Of a DNA stretch of 64,000 nucleotides, positions 1 to 8,739 are shown piece after piece. Where the stretch lies: positions 124,001 through 188,000 of the forward strand of contig NZ_FXTE01000003.1 in assembly GCF_900182615.1 (NCBI RefSeq). Reading direction: 5' to 3'. Each line of letters opens with the position of its first letter. Position 1 is the first letter of the stretch. A model generated the notes under the pieces. It ran no database searches, was not told where the DNA came from, and saw nothing but the letters and a program-made list of their open reading frames with translations. A program made the translations under genes and the position numbers. Origin of the DNA: Ruegeria faecimaris. Its GTDB lineage: Bacteria > Pseudomonadota > Alphaproteobacteria > Rhodobacterales > Rhodobacteraceae.

Positions 1-71
1 GGGCTGTGTGTGTTACACTTGCGGCGTACATTGCTGAACCCTGCATTACACGGAAAGGAGCAGGTGCGCCC

Positions 72-1349
72 ATGAGACCTGCATCGGCCCAATCAGTTTC
101 CTTTGGCAAGCCGACCAATGGAATCGGCTATTTGCCAAGCGTAGACATGGCAGCTCTCTATTTCCTGATGGCGGCTGTAGCCCTGGCGCCGATGAACTAT
201 CTCAGAGTGGATTTCGTCTATTTCACCCTCTCGGATTTCTTCTTTGTGCTGGCTGGGTTTGTCATGCTGGCAACTGGCCAGCTGCCGGTTAAGATATTCG
301 GGCCCGCAAGCGGGTTCTGGTACAGTTCGTTCCTGTTTTTCACAGGGGGCCTGACCATAGGTTCGTTGATCAACGGAGATCCGACCGAGCTGCTGACCGT
401 GTTTGTTCAGTACTTCTTTTCTTTGATTGTGCTGCCAATCCTGATCGGCAATCGAAGCTTTGATCAGATCGTCCTTCTGATGAAGGCATTTATTATTGGT
501 ATGGGCATTGTTGTGCTGTTTGGCATCTATGCAATCAATTTCATGGAAGACCCGACACACCGGTTTGTATCCGCCAATGGTCGCATGCTTTCGCTGGTCG
601 AGCGGGCAAATGAATGCGCGCTCATGCTGGCGATGGCCATCGTTTTCCTGCTTAGCCTGATCCTGCAGAAGCAAAGCAGCCGCATCTGGGGGCTGATCGT
701 GCTGCCAATCCTGTTTTACGGCGTCATTCTGACCGGTTCGAATTCTGGTCTGATCGTGACCATAGTGGGGACTGTCGCCATTATCCTCAGCAGCGGGTCC
801 CCGCGTCATGTTGTGATCCTGATCGCCAGCACGTTGATTGCGGTTTTGGTGGTCCTGAACTTTGGTGAGCTTTTCTTGCCCGAGGTCTTTCGCGAACGAG
901 TTCTGAATGCCGTTCTTGCAGGTGACATTAGCCAGGCGGGCACGTTCTCGGACCGGCTATTCCTGCTGCAAGAGGCCTTCGAGGTATCCCGTGGCACTTT
1001 GTTGATCGGGCTGGGTGCAAACCAGTACAGCCTGGCCAGCGAACAGGGAATCGTGGTTCATTCGGCCTATTTGCTGACTCTGTCCGAAGGTGGCTTGATT
1101 TCTCTGCTCGGTATGGTCGGCTTTATTTTGGCCAGCATATACTTGGCCTGGATGGCCATTTCTGTCGGCCGCTCGCCATCGGTCGGGGCACTGACCATCG
1201 TTGCCATGCTGATGTATGTCGTGCTGCTTGCCGGGGCGACGACCTTTTATGCCCGGTTCTGGAACGTACCCTTTGTCCTTGCCATTGCGCTTAGCGTGTC
1301 GCGCCTGCCGGTGTTAGGACCAACGAATACACTTAGGAGATTGTCGTGA
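72..1349 (+). CDS. Wzy-like O-antigen polymerase/ligase family membrane protein
   Basis: About 425 residues, nearly all hydrophobic, with roughly ten to twelve predicted membrane spans. A longer soluble loop around the middle to C-terminal third (charged stretch near residues 270-330) is the layout of the O-antigen ligase/Wzy polymerase superfamily, which joins lipid-linked polysaccharide repeat units on the periplasmic side of the inner membrane. The frame is open to the window edge (a GTG lies at 6), but ATG at 72 is preferred because AAGGAG sits 11 bases upstream. Its TGA overlaps the GTG of the ExoF-like gene by four bases, so the two are co-translated. Polymerase and ligase cannot be separated by eye; family level is fairly safe, exact role is inferred from the export and glycosyltransferase neighbours. 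Confidence 0.75.
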   Translation: MRPASAQSVSFGKPTNGIGYLPSVDMAALYFLMAAVALAPMNYLRVDFVYFTLSDFFFVLAGFVMLATGQLPVKIFGPASGFWYSSFLFFTGGLTIGSLINGDPTELLTVFVQYFFSLIVLPILIGNRSFDQIVLLMKAFIIGMGIVVLFGIYAINFMEDPTHRFVSANGRMLSLVERANECALMLAMAIVFLLSLILQKQSSRIWGLIVLPILFYGVILTGSNSGLIVTIVGTVAIILSSGSPRHVVILIASTLIAVLVVLNFGELFLPEVFRERVLNAVLAGDISQAGTFSDRLFLLQEAFEVSRGTLLIGLGANQYSLASEQGIVVHSAYLLTLSEGGLISLLGMVGFILASIYLAWMAISVGRSPSVGALTIVAMLMYVVLLAGATTFYARFWNVPFVLAIALSVSRLPVLGPTNTLRRLS

Positions 1350-2557
1350 AATTATTGCAAAAACTGATGCTTTCTGTGATCGCGGCTTCGGCTTGTTTTA
1401 TCGGTGCGCTTCAGGCCGAGGAATATGTTCTGGCACCGCAGGACAAGATCAATTTGCGTGCGATGCGTTGGGATCCGGTGGTTGCGTCTTTTGTGAACTG
1501 GCAAGGCGTTTCCGGTGAATATGCGCTTTCTTCGGGAGGAATGCTGATGGTGCCTCTGGCCGGTCAGGTTCATGCTGAAGGGCGAACGACCGAAGAACTG
1601 GTACTGCTGCTGGAAACTCAGATGCGCACTCGCGTGGGGATGGCAGAACCGCCTCATCTGGCGATCGAAGTCATCGGCCATCTGCCTGTATACATATTGG
1701 GGGATGTCCAGATTCCAGGCTCGTACCCCTATCGGCCACAACTGACCGCGCAGCAGGCGATGGCGCTTGCGGGCGGGGAATACCGGTTGCCGTTGCAAAA
1801 TGACGTAGGAACGAACTTTACCGGGTTGCGGGTTCAGGGTGAAGTTCAGTTGTACAATGAACAGATCGAAGCTTTGCAAGCCGAACAACGCCGACTGCTG
1901 GCTGATCTGTCAACACTAACCCCGGACGGTGGTGATGCCAAAATTGAACCCCCGCAAGGTCTGCAGGGGGAGATTCTGCAAGCGGATCAACAGGCCCGGG
2001 AAGGGCAGGGTGAACGCATCATCCAACTACAGGAAACCCTCAAAGATCAGATCGATAGCCTCGAACGGCAGCTGGAATTGCGCGCAAATCAGATCGGGAT
2101 CACGCGCAAAGATCTGGATGATGCTTTGGCACTACAGAAAAAGGGCCTTACGGTCAGTTCCCGCGTGTCATCTCTGTCCAACTCGCTGAACGACCTGGAA
2201 AGCAAAAGCGTGGATATCGAGATCGCTCTGGGCTTGGCCCGGCAACAGCTGAACCGCGCGCAACGCGATGAGCTGGAGTTGCTTGATACCGCGCGCTCGA
2301 ATGCGCTGGTGCGGCTGAATCTGGTGCAGATCGAACTTGAGGATTTGCAGACCCGGCTGGGCACCGCGAAAATCCTGCAGGCCGAGCTGGCAGCGCTTGG
2401 CGTTGTTGAAGAGGTTGATGCGGTCGAAGAGATCGTGATCGTATACTCGGTCACCCGCGCGGCCGGAGGAGCCGCAACGGCGATTTCGGGTGACACTGTC
2501 TTGTCCCCCGGGGATACGCTTTCGGTTTCTCGAACCTTCGTCACGCAAACACAATAG
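1346..2557 (+). CDS. ExoF-like polysaccharide export protein
   Basis: 403 residues. A signal peptide (residues 1 to about 24, ending near LQA-EE, no lipobox cysteine) is followed by a Poly_export domain (about 27-115) and an SLBB-type segment containing VYILGDVQIPGSYPY (about 117-155). The rest is charged, heptad-rich coiled coil (about 170-345) and a short beta-rich tail. This matches the periplasmic/outer-membrane export proteins of the ExoF type rather than lipoprotein Wza. It should form part of the conduit for the polysaccharide made by this locus. GTG start inside the stop of the upstream Wzy-like gene (GTGA overlap). Confidence 0.8.
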   Translation: MKLLQKLMLSVIAASACFIGALQAEEYVLAPQDKINLRAMRWDPVVASFVNWQGVSGEYALSSGGMLMVPLAGQVHAEGRTTEELVLLLETQMRTRVGMAEPPHLAIEVIGHLPVYILGDVQIPGSYPYRPQLTAQQAMALAGGEYRLPLQNDVGTNFTGLRVQGEVQLYNEQIEALQAEQRRLLADLSTLTPDGGDAKIEPPQGLQGEILQADQQAREGQGERIIQLQETLKDQIDSLERQLELRANQIGITRKDLDDALALQKKGLTVSSRVSSLSNSLNDLESKSVDIEIALGLARQQLNRAQRDELELLDTARSNALVRLNLVQIELEDLQTRLGTAKILQAELAALGVVEEVDAVEEIVIVYSVTRAAGGAATAISGDTVLSPGDTLSVSRTFVTQTQ

Positions 2558-2577
2558 ATTTCAGTTCAATGATTTAT

Positions 2578-2613
2578 GGTTCAGCGCTCGGTTCTGATGT
2601 CCGGCGCTGAGCC
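2578..2613. other. Hairpin between export and glycosyltransferase genes
   Basis: Ten-base arms (2578-2587 and 2604-2613) pair with one mismatch around a 16-base loop. It lies in the short gap after the ExoF-like stop. It may attenuate transcription or stabilise mRNA ends. Its position argues that the following gene starts at 2633, not at the upstream in-frame ATG at 2576. Confidence 0.4.
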
Positions 2614-2632
2614 AAAAAGGCGGCAGGCCAGA

Positions 2633-3796
2633 ATGAAAAAGATACGCGTTTTATTTCCCTTTGCAGGTTGGGCAGATCTGGGCGGCAGTCATGTTTCCGC
2701 GCTCAAACTTGCGTCCTGTCTGGATCGGGATCAGTTTGAACCATTGGTCCTTTGCCACAACGAAGCTGGGTCGGTTGGGCAGTATGCTCAATCGCTGGGT
2801 CTGAATGTCGAAGTTTTGCAGGGCCCCAGGCTTATGGGCCCTCCAAACAACAAAACGGATGCAGATGTTGGCTTTCCGGAATACTGGACCCGGACCTACG
2901 GCCAGCTCGTCCGGTTTTTGCGGGACAAAAAGCCAGATATCGTCCACACAAATGAGGGCCGATTGCATGTGAATTGGGTGTTTCCGGCCAGGCGGTTGGG
3001 GATCAAGCATATCTGGCACCACAGGCAGGATCCACGCGCGGTAGGCGTTAACTATGTCGCGCCGGTGTTTTCGAACCGTATCCTAAGCGTGTCGTATTTT
3101 TCGAAACCCTCGCGTCCGATACGCTCGGTTGACAAAAAGTTTCAGGTCATCCGCAGCCCCTTCGACCTGAGCATTCAGCGCCCGGATCCAGACGCGGCGC
3201 GTCGGATGATCCTGAACGAAATCGGTGCGCCGGAAAATGCAGTTCTCTTGGGATATTTTGGCCATCTGGAACCGCGAAAACGGCCGGTTCATTTTGTCCA
3301 AAGCCTTGTGGCCATTCAGAAACAGTTTGGGGACAGGCCGGTACATGGCCTGCTGTTTGGCAAAGTACTCAATCCCGATGACGGGTTGGACTCAGGCTCC
3401 ATGGACGTGGCCCGAGAACAGGGGATGGGCGCGCAGATTCATATGATGGGTTTTCGGCAGGATGTTGAAAAGTGCATGGTCGCCATGGATGCCACCCTTG
3501 TGCCGGCCTTGAACGAGCCATTTGGACGCACCTTGATCGAGGCCATGCACCTTGGGCTGCCCGTTGTGGCCACACGGCACGGCGGCAATGTCGAGGCAAT
3601 CGATCATGGCAAAACCGGTTTTCTGGTAGATCCGCAGGACCCCGAGGCCTTTGTTGAGCCGGTCGTCTCTCTGATTGAGGGCCCGAGCCTGAGACAGCAG
3701 GTAACACAGGCTGCATACCAATATGTGCAGGATAATTTTGGGTTGGATAAACACGTGGCCGAAGTGTCCGACGTGTACCGAGAATTGGTTTCGTAA
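2633..3796 (+). CDS. GT4 family glycosyltransferase
   Basis: 387 residues with a two-Rossmann GT-B architecture. The N-terminal half opens with KKIRVLFPFAGWADLGGS, the glycine-rich acceptor-domain loop. The C-terminal donor domain carries LLGYFGHLEPRKRP and the EPFGRTLIEAMHLGLPVVAT signature with the E-x7-E pair that binds the NDP-sugar. Likely transfers one sugar to the lipid-linked repeat unit on the cytoplasmic face. Start chosen at ATG 2633 (AAGGCGG upstream); an in-frame ATG at 2576 would add 19 residues across a hairpin. Substrate unknown. Confidence 0.85.
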   Translation: MKKIRVLFPFAGWADLGGSHVSALKLASCLDRDQFEPLVLCHNEAGSVGQYAQSLGLNVEVLQGPRLMGPPNNKTDADVGFPEYWTRTYGQLVRFLRDKKPDIVHTNEGRLHVNWVFPARRLGIKHIWHHRQDPRAVGVNYVAPVFSNRILSVSYFSKPSRPIRSVDKKFQVIRSPFDLSIQRPDPDAARRMILNEIGAPENAVLLGYFGHLEPRKRPVHFVQSLVAIQKQFGDRPVHGLLFGKVLNPDDGLDSGSMDVAREQGMGAQIHMMGFRQDVEKCMVAMDATLVPALNEPFGRTLIEAMHLGLPVVATRHGGNVEAIDHGKTGFLVDPQDPEAFVEPVVSLIEGPSLRQQVTQAAYQYVQDNFGLDKHVAEVSDVYRELVS

Positions 3797-3829
3797 TCCG
3801 GATGCGAAATGTAAGGTTTTGGGGGTAAA

Positions 3830-4666
3830 ATGGGTTTGCCGAACGAACGAAAAATAGATTTCCTGATTTTCGGTGCTGCGAAATGTGCGACCACTTGGTT
3901 GCAGAATTCATTGACGGCTACACCGCAAATTTTCATGCCGGATCCCGAGCTGCACTATTTCTCGGATCATTATGACCGGGGGGCGGTCTGGTATCGCGAT
4001 CAATACGAGGGATATTCAGACCAGAGTATCGTAGGCGAAAAATGCAATACCTATCTGACACATCCAGAGGCGGCCAAAAGGATTGCCCGTGACTATCCTG
4101 ATGTCAGGTTGATCCTGCAGATGCGCGATCCGGTTCGAAGGGCCTATTCCGACTACTGTATGCTGTATCGCCGGGGCACTGTTGGGGACGACATTCATCG
4201 GTATCTGGACCCTGACAAGGCTGGTGATGAAAGGTTCCTGCACAATGGTAGATATGCCTATCACCTGCGCCGTTTCTACGATCTGTTTCCGACCGATCAG
4301 ATTCTGTTGCTGGCCTACGAAAACACGATCTCACAACCGGTTGAAACCTTACGCCGTGTTGCCGATCACATCGGTTATTCCGGCGTCGTGGAGCCGCCAC
4401 TAGAAGAGCGGGTCAAAAACAAAAATACGCCAATCGTGCCCTTGCCTCTGAGGCGGGTTCTGGCGCCGCTTCGACCGTTGCTTGACCCGATCCGGCATAC
4501 GGGGCCGTTAAAGGCCATTCGCAGAGCGGTGGCGCGGCAGGTGGAATACCCTGAATTGCCCGATGCTTTGGCGCATAAAATGGCCGATTTCTACAGGCCA
4601 GACGTTGCCGAGCTTGATGCGATTGATCCGGGTCTCAGCCGCGGGTGGCGCAGTTTCTCGGATTAG
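3830..4666 (+). CDS. Sulfotransferase family protein
   Basis: 278 residues. The N-terminal FLIFGAAKCATTWLQNSL is the 5'-phosphosulfate-binding loop of PAPS-dependent sulfotransferases, in a variant with Ala-Lys-Cys-Ala-Thr-Thr. LILQMRDPVRRAYSDY near residue 90-105 is the 3'-phosphate-binding motif with the expected Arg and Ser. The enzyme would transfer sulfate from PAPS to a hydroxyl or amine of the polysaccharide. Clear SD (GGGGG) precedes the ATG. It converges with the next gene at a 24-bp gap. Polysaccharide as acceptor is inferred from context. Confidence 0.85.
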   Translation: MGLPNERKIDFLIFGAAKCATTWLQNSLTATPQIFMPDPELHYFSDHYDRGAVWYRDQYEGYSDQSIVGEKCNTYLTHPEAAKRIARDYPDVRLILQMRDPVRRAYSDYCMLYRRGTVGDDIHRYLDPDKAGDERFLHNGRYAYHLRRFYDLFPTDQILLLAYENTISQPVETLRRVADHIGYSGVVEPPLEERVKNKNTPIVPLPLRRVLAPLRPLLDPIRHTGPLKAIRRAVARQVEYPELPDALAHKMADFYRPDVAELDAIDPGLSRGWRSFSD

Positions 4667-4690
4667 ACGTCAGCTTAGAATGGGTGTGGA

Positions 4691-5923
4691 TCAGTCGGTG
4701 GCAGTCGAGGGCAGCGTGGTATCGCTGTCGATCAGCCCCATTTTCCGTAGCAGGATCGTGTTGATCCGCGCGACGTCAAACTCTTGCTCGGCACGCGCCC
4801 GCGCGGCCTGACCCATGGATTCGATTAGGCTCCGGTCTTCAACGAATTTTCTCATCGCATCCGCCAGCCCCTCTGGATTGCGTTTGGGGACGATAAACCC
4901 GTTTTCCCCGTCGCTGATCGCATCGGCGCATCCCGGGGCATCGGTCGTAATGACGGCGCGCCCTGTCGACATCGCCTCAAGAATGGCGCGGGGGATGCCC
5001 TCACGATAGACGGTGGGCAATACGAAGACCGAACATTCCTTGAGAAATGGCCGAACATCCTTGGTTTCGCCTAGATACTCGATATGCCCCTGCTGGCCCC
5101 ATTCTTCGAGCTGCTGTGCGTTTACCGAGTCCGGGTTGTCGTCCAGCGGGCCCAAAAGCTGACAGCGAACTTCAGGGAATTGTTCCCTAAGCTGCCGGGC
5201 GGCCTCGGCATATTCGAACACGCCCTTGTCACGCAGCAAACGTGCGATCATCAGGAACACGGGTGGATCCGTAGGCTGATGGGATTTTGCGTATCTGGCG
5301 AGATTGACACCGGAACCGGGCACAATCGACAGCGCGGCCTGAGGTGCCAGCAAACGTCTGCTGCGAAACTCCTCGGCGTCGACCGAGTTGTAAACCAGAA
5401 CTTCGTCGGCACCTTTCAATCCGATGCGGTAAAGGCCTGTCGCCACCGCTCTCAACACTTTTCGGCGCAGGGTCAGTTCGGCATCCGCAAATACATAACC
5501 TAAACCGGTACACATCGCGAACCGCCGGCGAACGCCGGTCACCCGCGCCGCAAGGCCGCTGAAGATGATCGGCTTCATCGTATAGGCAAAGACGATATCG
5601 GGCCGTATTTCCCGGCAGATCCCGATCAGCGTGAACAGGGTGGACATATCCTGAAATGGATTTAACCCCGCGCGCGCCATGGGGATTTGCCGAAATGTCA
5701 CGCCGATCTCGGCAAGGGCTGCTTCGGTCGCCGCATCGTTTTCTGGTGCGCAAGCAAGTACGTCTGCGCGTTCAGCAAGCTCTTTCAGCAGGTCATAACG
5801 AAAATTGGTCAAAGAGGTCGTAAGATTGCCGACAAACAGAACTTTTGGACGTCCGCCAGTTGTCGAACCTCGTTCGGCAGGTACGGCTTGGGCACCGGAA
5901 GCGGTGTCGGGAAAATCACTCAT
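4691..5923 (-). CDS. GT4 family glycosyltransferase
   Basis: About 410 residues, GT-B fold. After a low-complexity N-terminus, KVLFVGNLTTSLTNFRYDLL begins the acceptor domain. The donor domain shows PVFLMIARLLRDKGVFEY and REGIPRAILEAMSTGRAVITT with the E-x7-E pair. FAYTMKPIIFSGL in the middle resembles glycosyltransferases of the CapM/PglA-like group that act early in repeat-unit assembly. It is transcribed against its neighbours. ATG at 5923 preferred over TTG 5926; no good ribosome site is visible. Donor and acceptor not determinable. Confidence 0.85.
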   Translation of the reverse strand: MSDFPDTASGAQAVPAERGSTTGGRPKVLFVGNLTTSLTNFRYDLLKELAERADVLACAPENDAATEAALAEIGVTFRQIPMARAGLNPFQDMSTLFTLIGICREIRPDIVFAYTMKPIIFSGLAARVTGVRRRFAMCTGLGYVFADAELTLRRKVLRAVATGLYRIGLKGADEVLVYNSVDAEEFRSRRLLAPQAALSIVPGSGVNLARYAKSHQPTDPPVFLMIARLLRDKGVFEYAEAARQLREQFPEVRCQLLGPLDDNPDSVNAQQLEEWGQQGHIEYLGETKDVRPFLKECSVFVLPTVYREGIPRAILEAMSTGRAVITTDAPGCADAISDGENGFIVPKRNPEGLADAMRKFVEDRSLIESMGQAARARAEQEFDVARINTILLRKMGLIDSDTTLPSTATD

Positions 5924-6348
5924 CAAAGAAACATTTCAAACTTTAAAAACCAAGGTTGAGGCGATGCTGATCCATGTCGCCGAAGCTGTCAACGGCGCTG
6001 TCACCAGAGCCGATTGTTGCCTATTTTTCACCTCTGACTGTCTGCGGCCTGATTGTTGAAAAATCACGCCGTTAAGTGACCTGGAACCTTGCATAAGCAA
6101 TCGATTCAGGTCAGGTTTTGCCTGCCGCGGCACAAAAAGATATTTCCGAACCTGCGGAGTTTGTTTCCAATTCAGGCGCTTGCCGCCAAAAATTTGTTAA
6201 TTGTTGAGTTTGCCTGACCATCCTCGGATGGGTTGGCGTGAGGTAAAGAAATGATCCGGAAATCCTGCTGTCTAAATTTGAGCAATAATAGGCTTGGCCC
6301 ATCTTCCATCGGCTATCCTCTGGCCGCTTATCTGAAGGGAAACAGCTG
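5924..6348. other. Divergent intergenic region, no gene seen
   Basis: 425 bp between the minus-strand GT4 gene and the plus-strand aminotransferase gene. Short open frames here have no ribosome sites or family resemblance. It must hold promoters for both directions, but I could not assign -35/-10 boxes with confidence. Confidence 0.5.
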
Positions 6349-7512
6349 ATGCCCAAATGGCCATTCTTCGAAGAAGATGAAATTGATGCTGTCAGCGCAG
6401 TGCTAAGATCCGGTTGCGTGAATGCCTGGACCGGCCCCGATGTCAAAGAATTCGAACGTGAATACAGCGCCTATACCGGCGCGCAGCATGCGATCGCCAT
6501 GGCAAATGGCACGGTCACTCTGGACGCCGCGCTGCTGGCGTTGAACATCCGACCCGGAGACGAGGTTATCGTCACACCGCGTAGCTTTATCGCGTCTGCC
6601 AGTTCGATCCTTCTGGCCGGTGGCAAGCCGGTATTTGCAGATGTGGATCGTGACAGCCAGAACATCACCGCAGAAACGATTGCACCGGTTCTGACCGACA
6701 GAACCGTGGGGATTATCGCGGTCCATCTGGCCGGGTGGCCATCGGATATGGCGGGTCTCATGGATCTGGCGCGCAGCCGCGACCTCTGGGTGATCGAGGA
6801 CTGTGCGCAGGCGCATGGTGCCATGATCGGTGACCAGCACGTGGGAACCTTTGGCACCTGCGGCTCGTATTCTTTCTGTCAGGATAAAATCATCACAACC
6901 GGCGGCGAAGGCGGAATGCTGATCACCAATGATGATGAGCTGTGGTCCAAGGTCTGGAGCTATAAGGATCACGGTAAAAACTATGAACAGGTGTTTAACA
7001 AAAGCCACCCTCCGGGGTTTCGCTGGCTACATAGTGGCCAGCCGGGCACCAATCTGCGGATGACCGGGCTTTCCGCCGCCATCGGGCGCATTCAGCTGGC
7101 GAAATTGGACGGGTGGCGCGCCCATAGAACCAGAAATGCCGAGATTTTGGCGGGAGCTCTATCCGGATGCGCTGCGTTTCGGGTATCTGTTCCACCTGCC
7201 GGGCTGACACACGCCTATTACCGGTTTTATGCGTTCATAAGACCTGAGAATCTGGCCTCGGGTTGGAGCAGGGATCGCATCATAGCTGAGATTTCTGAGG
7301 CGGGTTTCCCCGTGTTCTCGGGCAGTTGTTCTGAAATATATAGAGAAGAGATGTTCGCACGCCTTGGTGTTGGCCCGGTTGATCCCTTGCCGGTGGCGAA
7401 AGAGCTTGGTGAAACCAGCCTTGCTTTTCTGGTTGATCCGACCTGGTCGAATCAAGACATTGTCGGACTGGCCGAATTTGTACGCGAAATCGGAGATCGG
7501 GCGCGTGCATAG
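6349..7512 (+). CDS. DegT/DnrJ/EryC1/StrS family sugar aminotransferase
   Basis: 387 residues, normal for the family. Key PLP features are present: GTVTLDAALLAL phosphate-site region, VIEDCAQAHGA with the cofactor-binding Asp, and SFCQDKIITTGGEGGM with the Schiff-base lysine at residue 180. Such enzymes convert an NDP-4-keto-6-deoxy sugar to the 4-amino sugar using glutamate. A PglF/CapD-like dehydratase later in the locus could make the keto sugar, and a formyltransferase could modify the new amine. SD AAGGGA upstream. Specific sugar is inference. Confidence 0.88.
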   Translation: MPKWPFFEEDEIDAVSAVLRSGCVNAWTGPDVKEFEREYSAYTGAQHAIAMANGTVTLDAALLALNIRPGDEVIVTPRSFIASASSILLAGGKPVFADVDRDSQNITAETIAPVLTDRTVGIIAVHLAGWPSDMAGLMDLARSRDLWVIEDCAQAHGAMIGDQHVGTFGTCGSYSFCQDKIITTGGEGGMLITNDDELWSKVWSYKDHGKNYEQVFNKSHPPGFRWLHSGQPGTNLRMTGLSAAIGRIQLAKLDGWRAHRTRNAEILAGALSGCAAFRVSVPPAGLTHAYYRFYAFIRPENLASGWSRDRIIAEISEAGFPVFSGSCSEIYREEMFARLGVGPVDPLPVAKELGETSLAFLVDPTWSNQDIVGLAEFVREIGDRARA

Positions 7513-7605
7513 GCAGTTCACACCGCCGCATCCAGGGGCGTGTCTGAAGGTTCCGACCCGGCATGTGCCGCCGGATCAGGTTAGTGAGTTTCGGGTGTTG
7601 AACGG

Positions 7606-8736
7606 ATGATCATGCATGTCATCACCGATTTTTCCGGTCAGGGCGGGGCCCAGGCGATGCTGGCTCGGCTGGTTGCCAAATCCGGGGATCGGGTATTGGT
7701 GGTGTCGCTGACGGAGGTTTCGGACAGGATCAAAAGCCAATGTGCAAATCCAAACGCCGTTCTGATCGGATTGAATGCCAGATCACTGTCGTCCATGCCC
7801 CGCGCGATATTGCAGATATCGCGTCTTATCCGTCAGTATAAACCGCAGGTGGTTCTGTGCTGGATGTACCATGCGATGGTCATCGGGCTGATTGCCAGCT
7901 GGATATCAGGTCGAAAGGTGCCAATTTACTGGACGGTGAGGCAGGCTTTGGACGATACCAGCTCATTCACGCGCAGCACGCGGATTGCCGTTGATCTGTG
8001 TCGGCGTTTGTCGGGCAGGTGTGCAGGGATCATTTATAACTCGCAACGCGCATTGGATCAGCACGCGAAGAACGGGTTTGCTGCTGCGCGGTCTTGCGTC
8101 ATTCCGAACGGTCTGGTCATGCCGCAAGTGAAATTGGTGCGGAACGATCCGCCCAGGGTTTTCGGGATTGCGGCGCGGTTTCATCCACAGAAGGATCACG
8201 AAACCCTTTTTCAGGCTCTGTCCCTGGCGCTGCTGTCAGTCCCCGATCTGCGCATCATCGCGGCCGGAGAGAATATGTCGCCTGAAAACTCCGAAGTACA
8301 ATCATTGCTGGCGCGCTATAACCTGACTGCCGACAATGTAGAGCTGTGCGGCGACCTGCATGATATGGCTGCATTCTACAAACGGATTGATGCGCTGGTG
8401 CTTTCATCCCGAACCGAAGGGTTTCCGAATGTCATTGTCGAAGCGATGAGCTATGGCCACCCCGTTGTGTCGACGGATGTGGGTGATGCGGTGGTGATCA
8501 TTCGCGACTGCGGATTGATCGTACCGCCCCGCAACGCGGAATTGCTGGCAGACGCTTTGGTCCATGCCGCAAATTGGTCGGCCCCAGAGTATCTGGAAAA
8601 AAGAGAAAAAGCCCGGGCGATTGTGGCCAGTACCTACCAGCTTGACCGCATTGCCGCGCAGTATCGGAACATTTTGGAGAGCGGCAGTCTTGATCCCGAT
8701 AAGATTGCCTCTCAGCCAGAACAGAAGGGGATCTGA
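7606..8736 (+). CDS. GT4 family glycosyltransferase
   Basis: 376 residues, GT-B fold. N-terminal MHVITDFSGQGGAQAML is the acceptor-domain loop. RVFGIAARFHPQKDH opens the donor domain and RTEGFPNVIVEAMSYGHPVVS carries the E-x7-E nucleotide-sugar site. It lies three bases before asnB, with which it is probably co-transcribed. Likely adds a sugar in repeat-unit assembly; sugar unknown. Confidence 0.88.
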   Translation: MIMHVITDFSGQGGAQAMLARLVAKSGDRVLVVSLTEVSDRIKSQCANPNAVLIGLNARSLSSMPRAILQISRLIRQYKPQVVLCWMYHAMVIGLIASWISGRKVPIYWTVRQALDDTSSFTRSTRIAVDLCRRLSGRCAGIIYNSQRALDQHAKNGFAAARSCVIPNGLVMPQVKLVRNDPPRVFGIAARFHPQKDHETLFQALSLALLSVPDLRIIAAGENMSPENSEVQSLLARYNLTADNVELCGDLHDMAAFYKRIDALVLSSRTEGFPNVIVEAMSYGHPVVSTDVGDAVVIIRDCGLIVPPRNAELLADALVHAANWSAPEYLEKREKARAIVASTYQLDRIAAQYRNILESGSLDPDKIASQPEQKGI

Positions 8737-8739
8737 GCG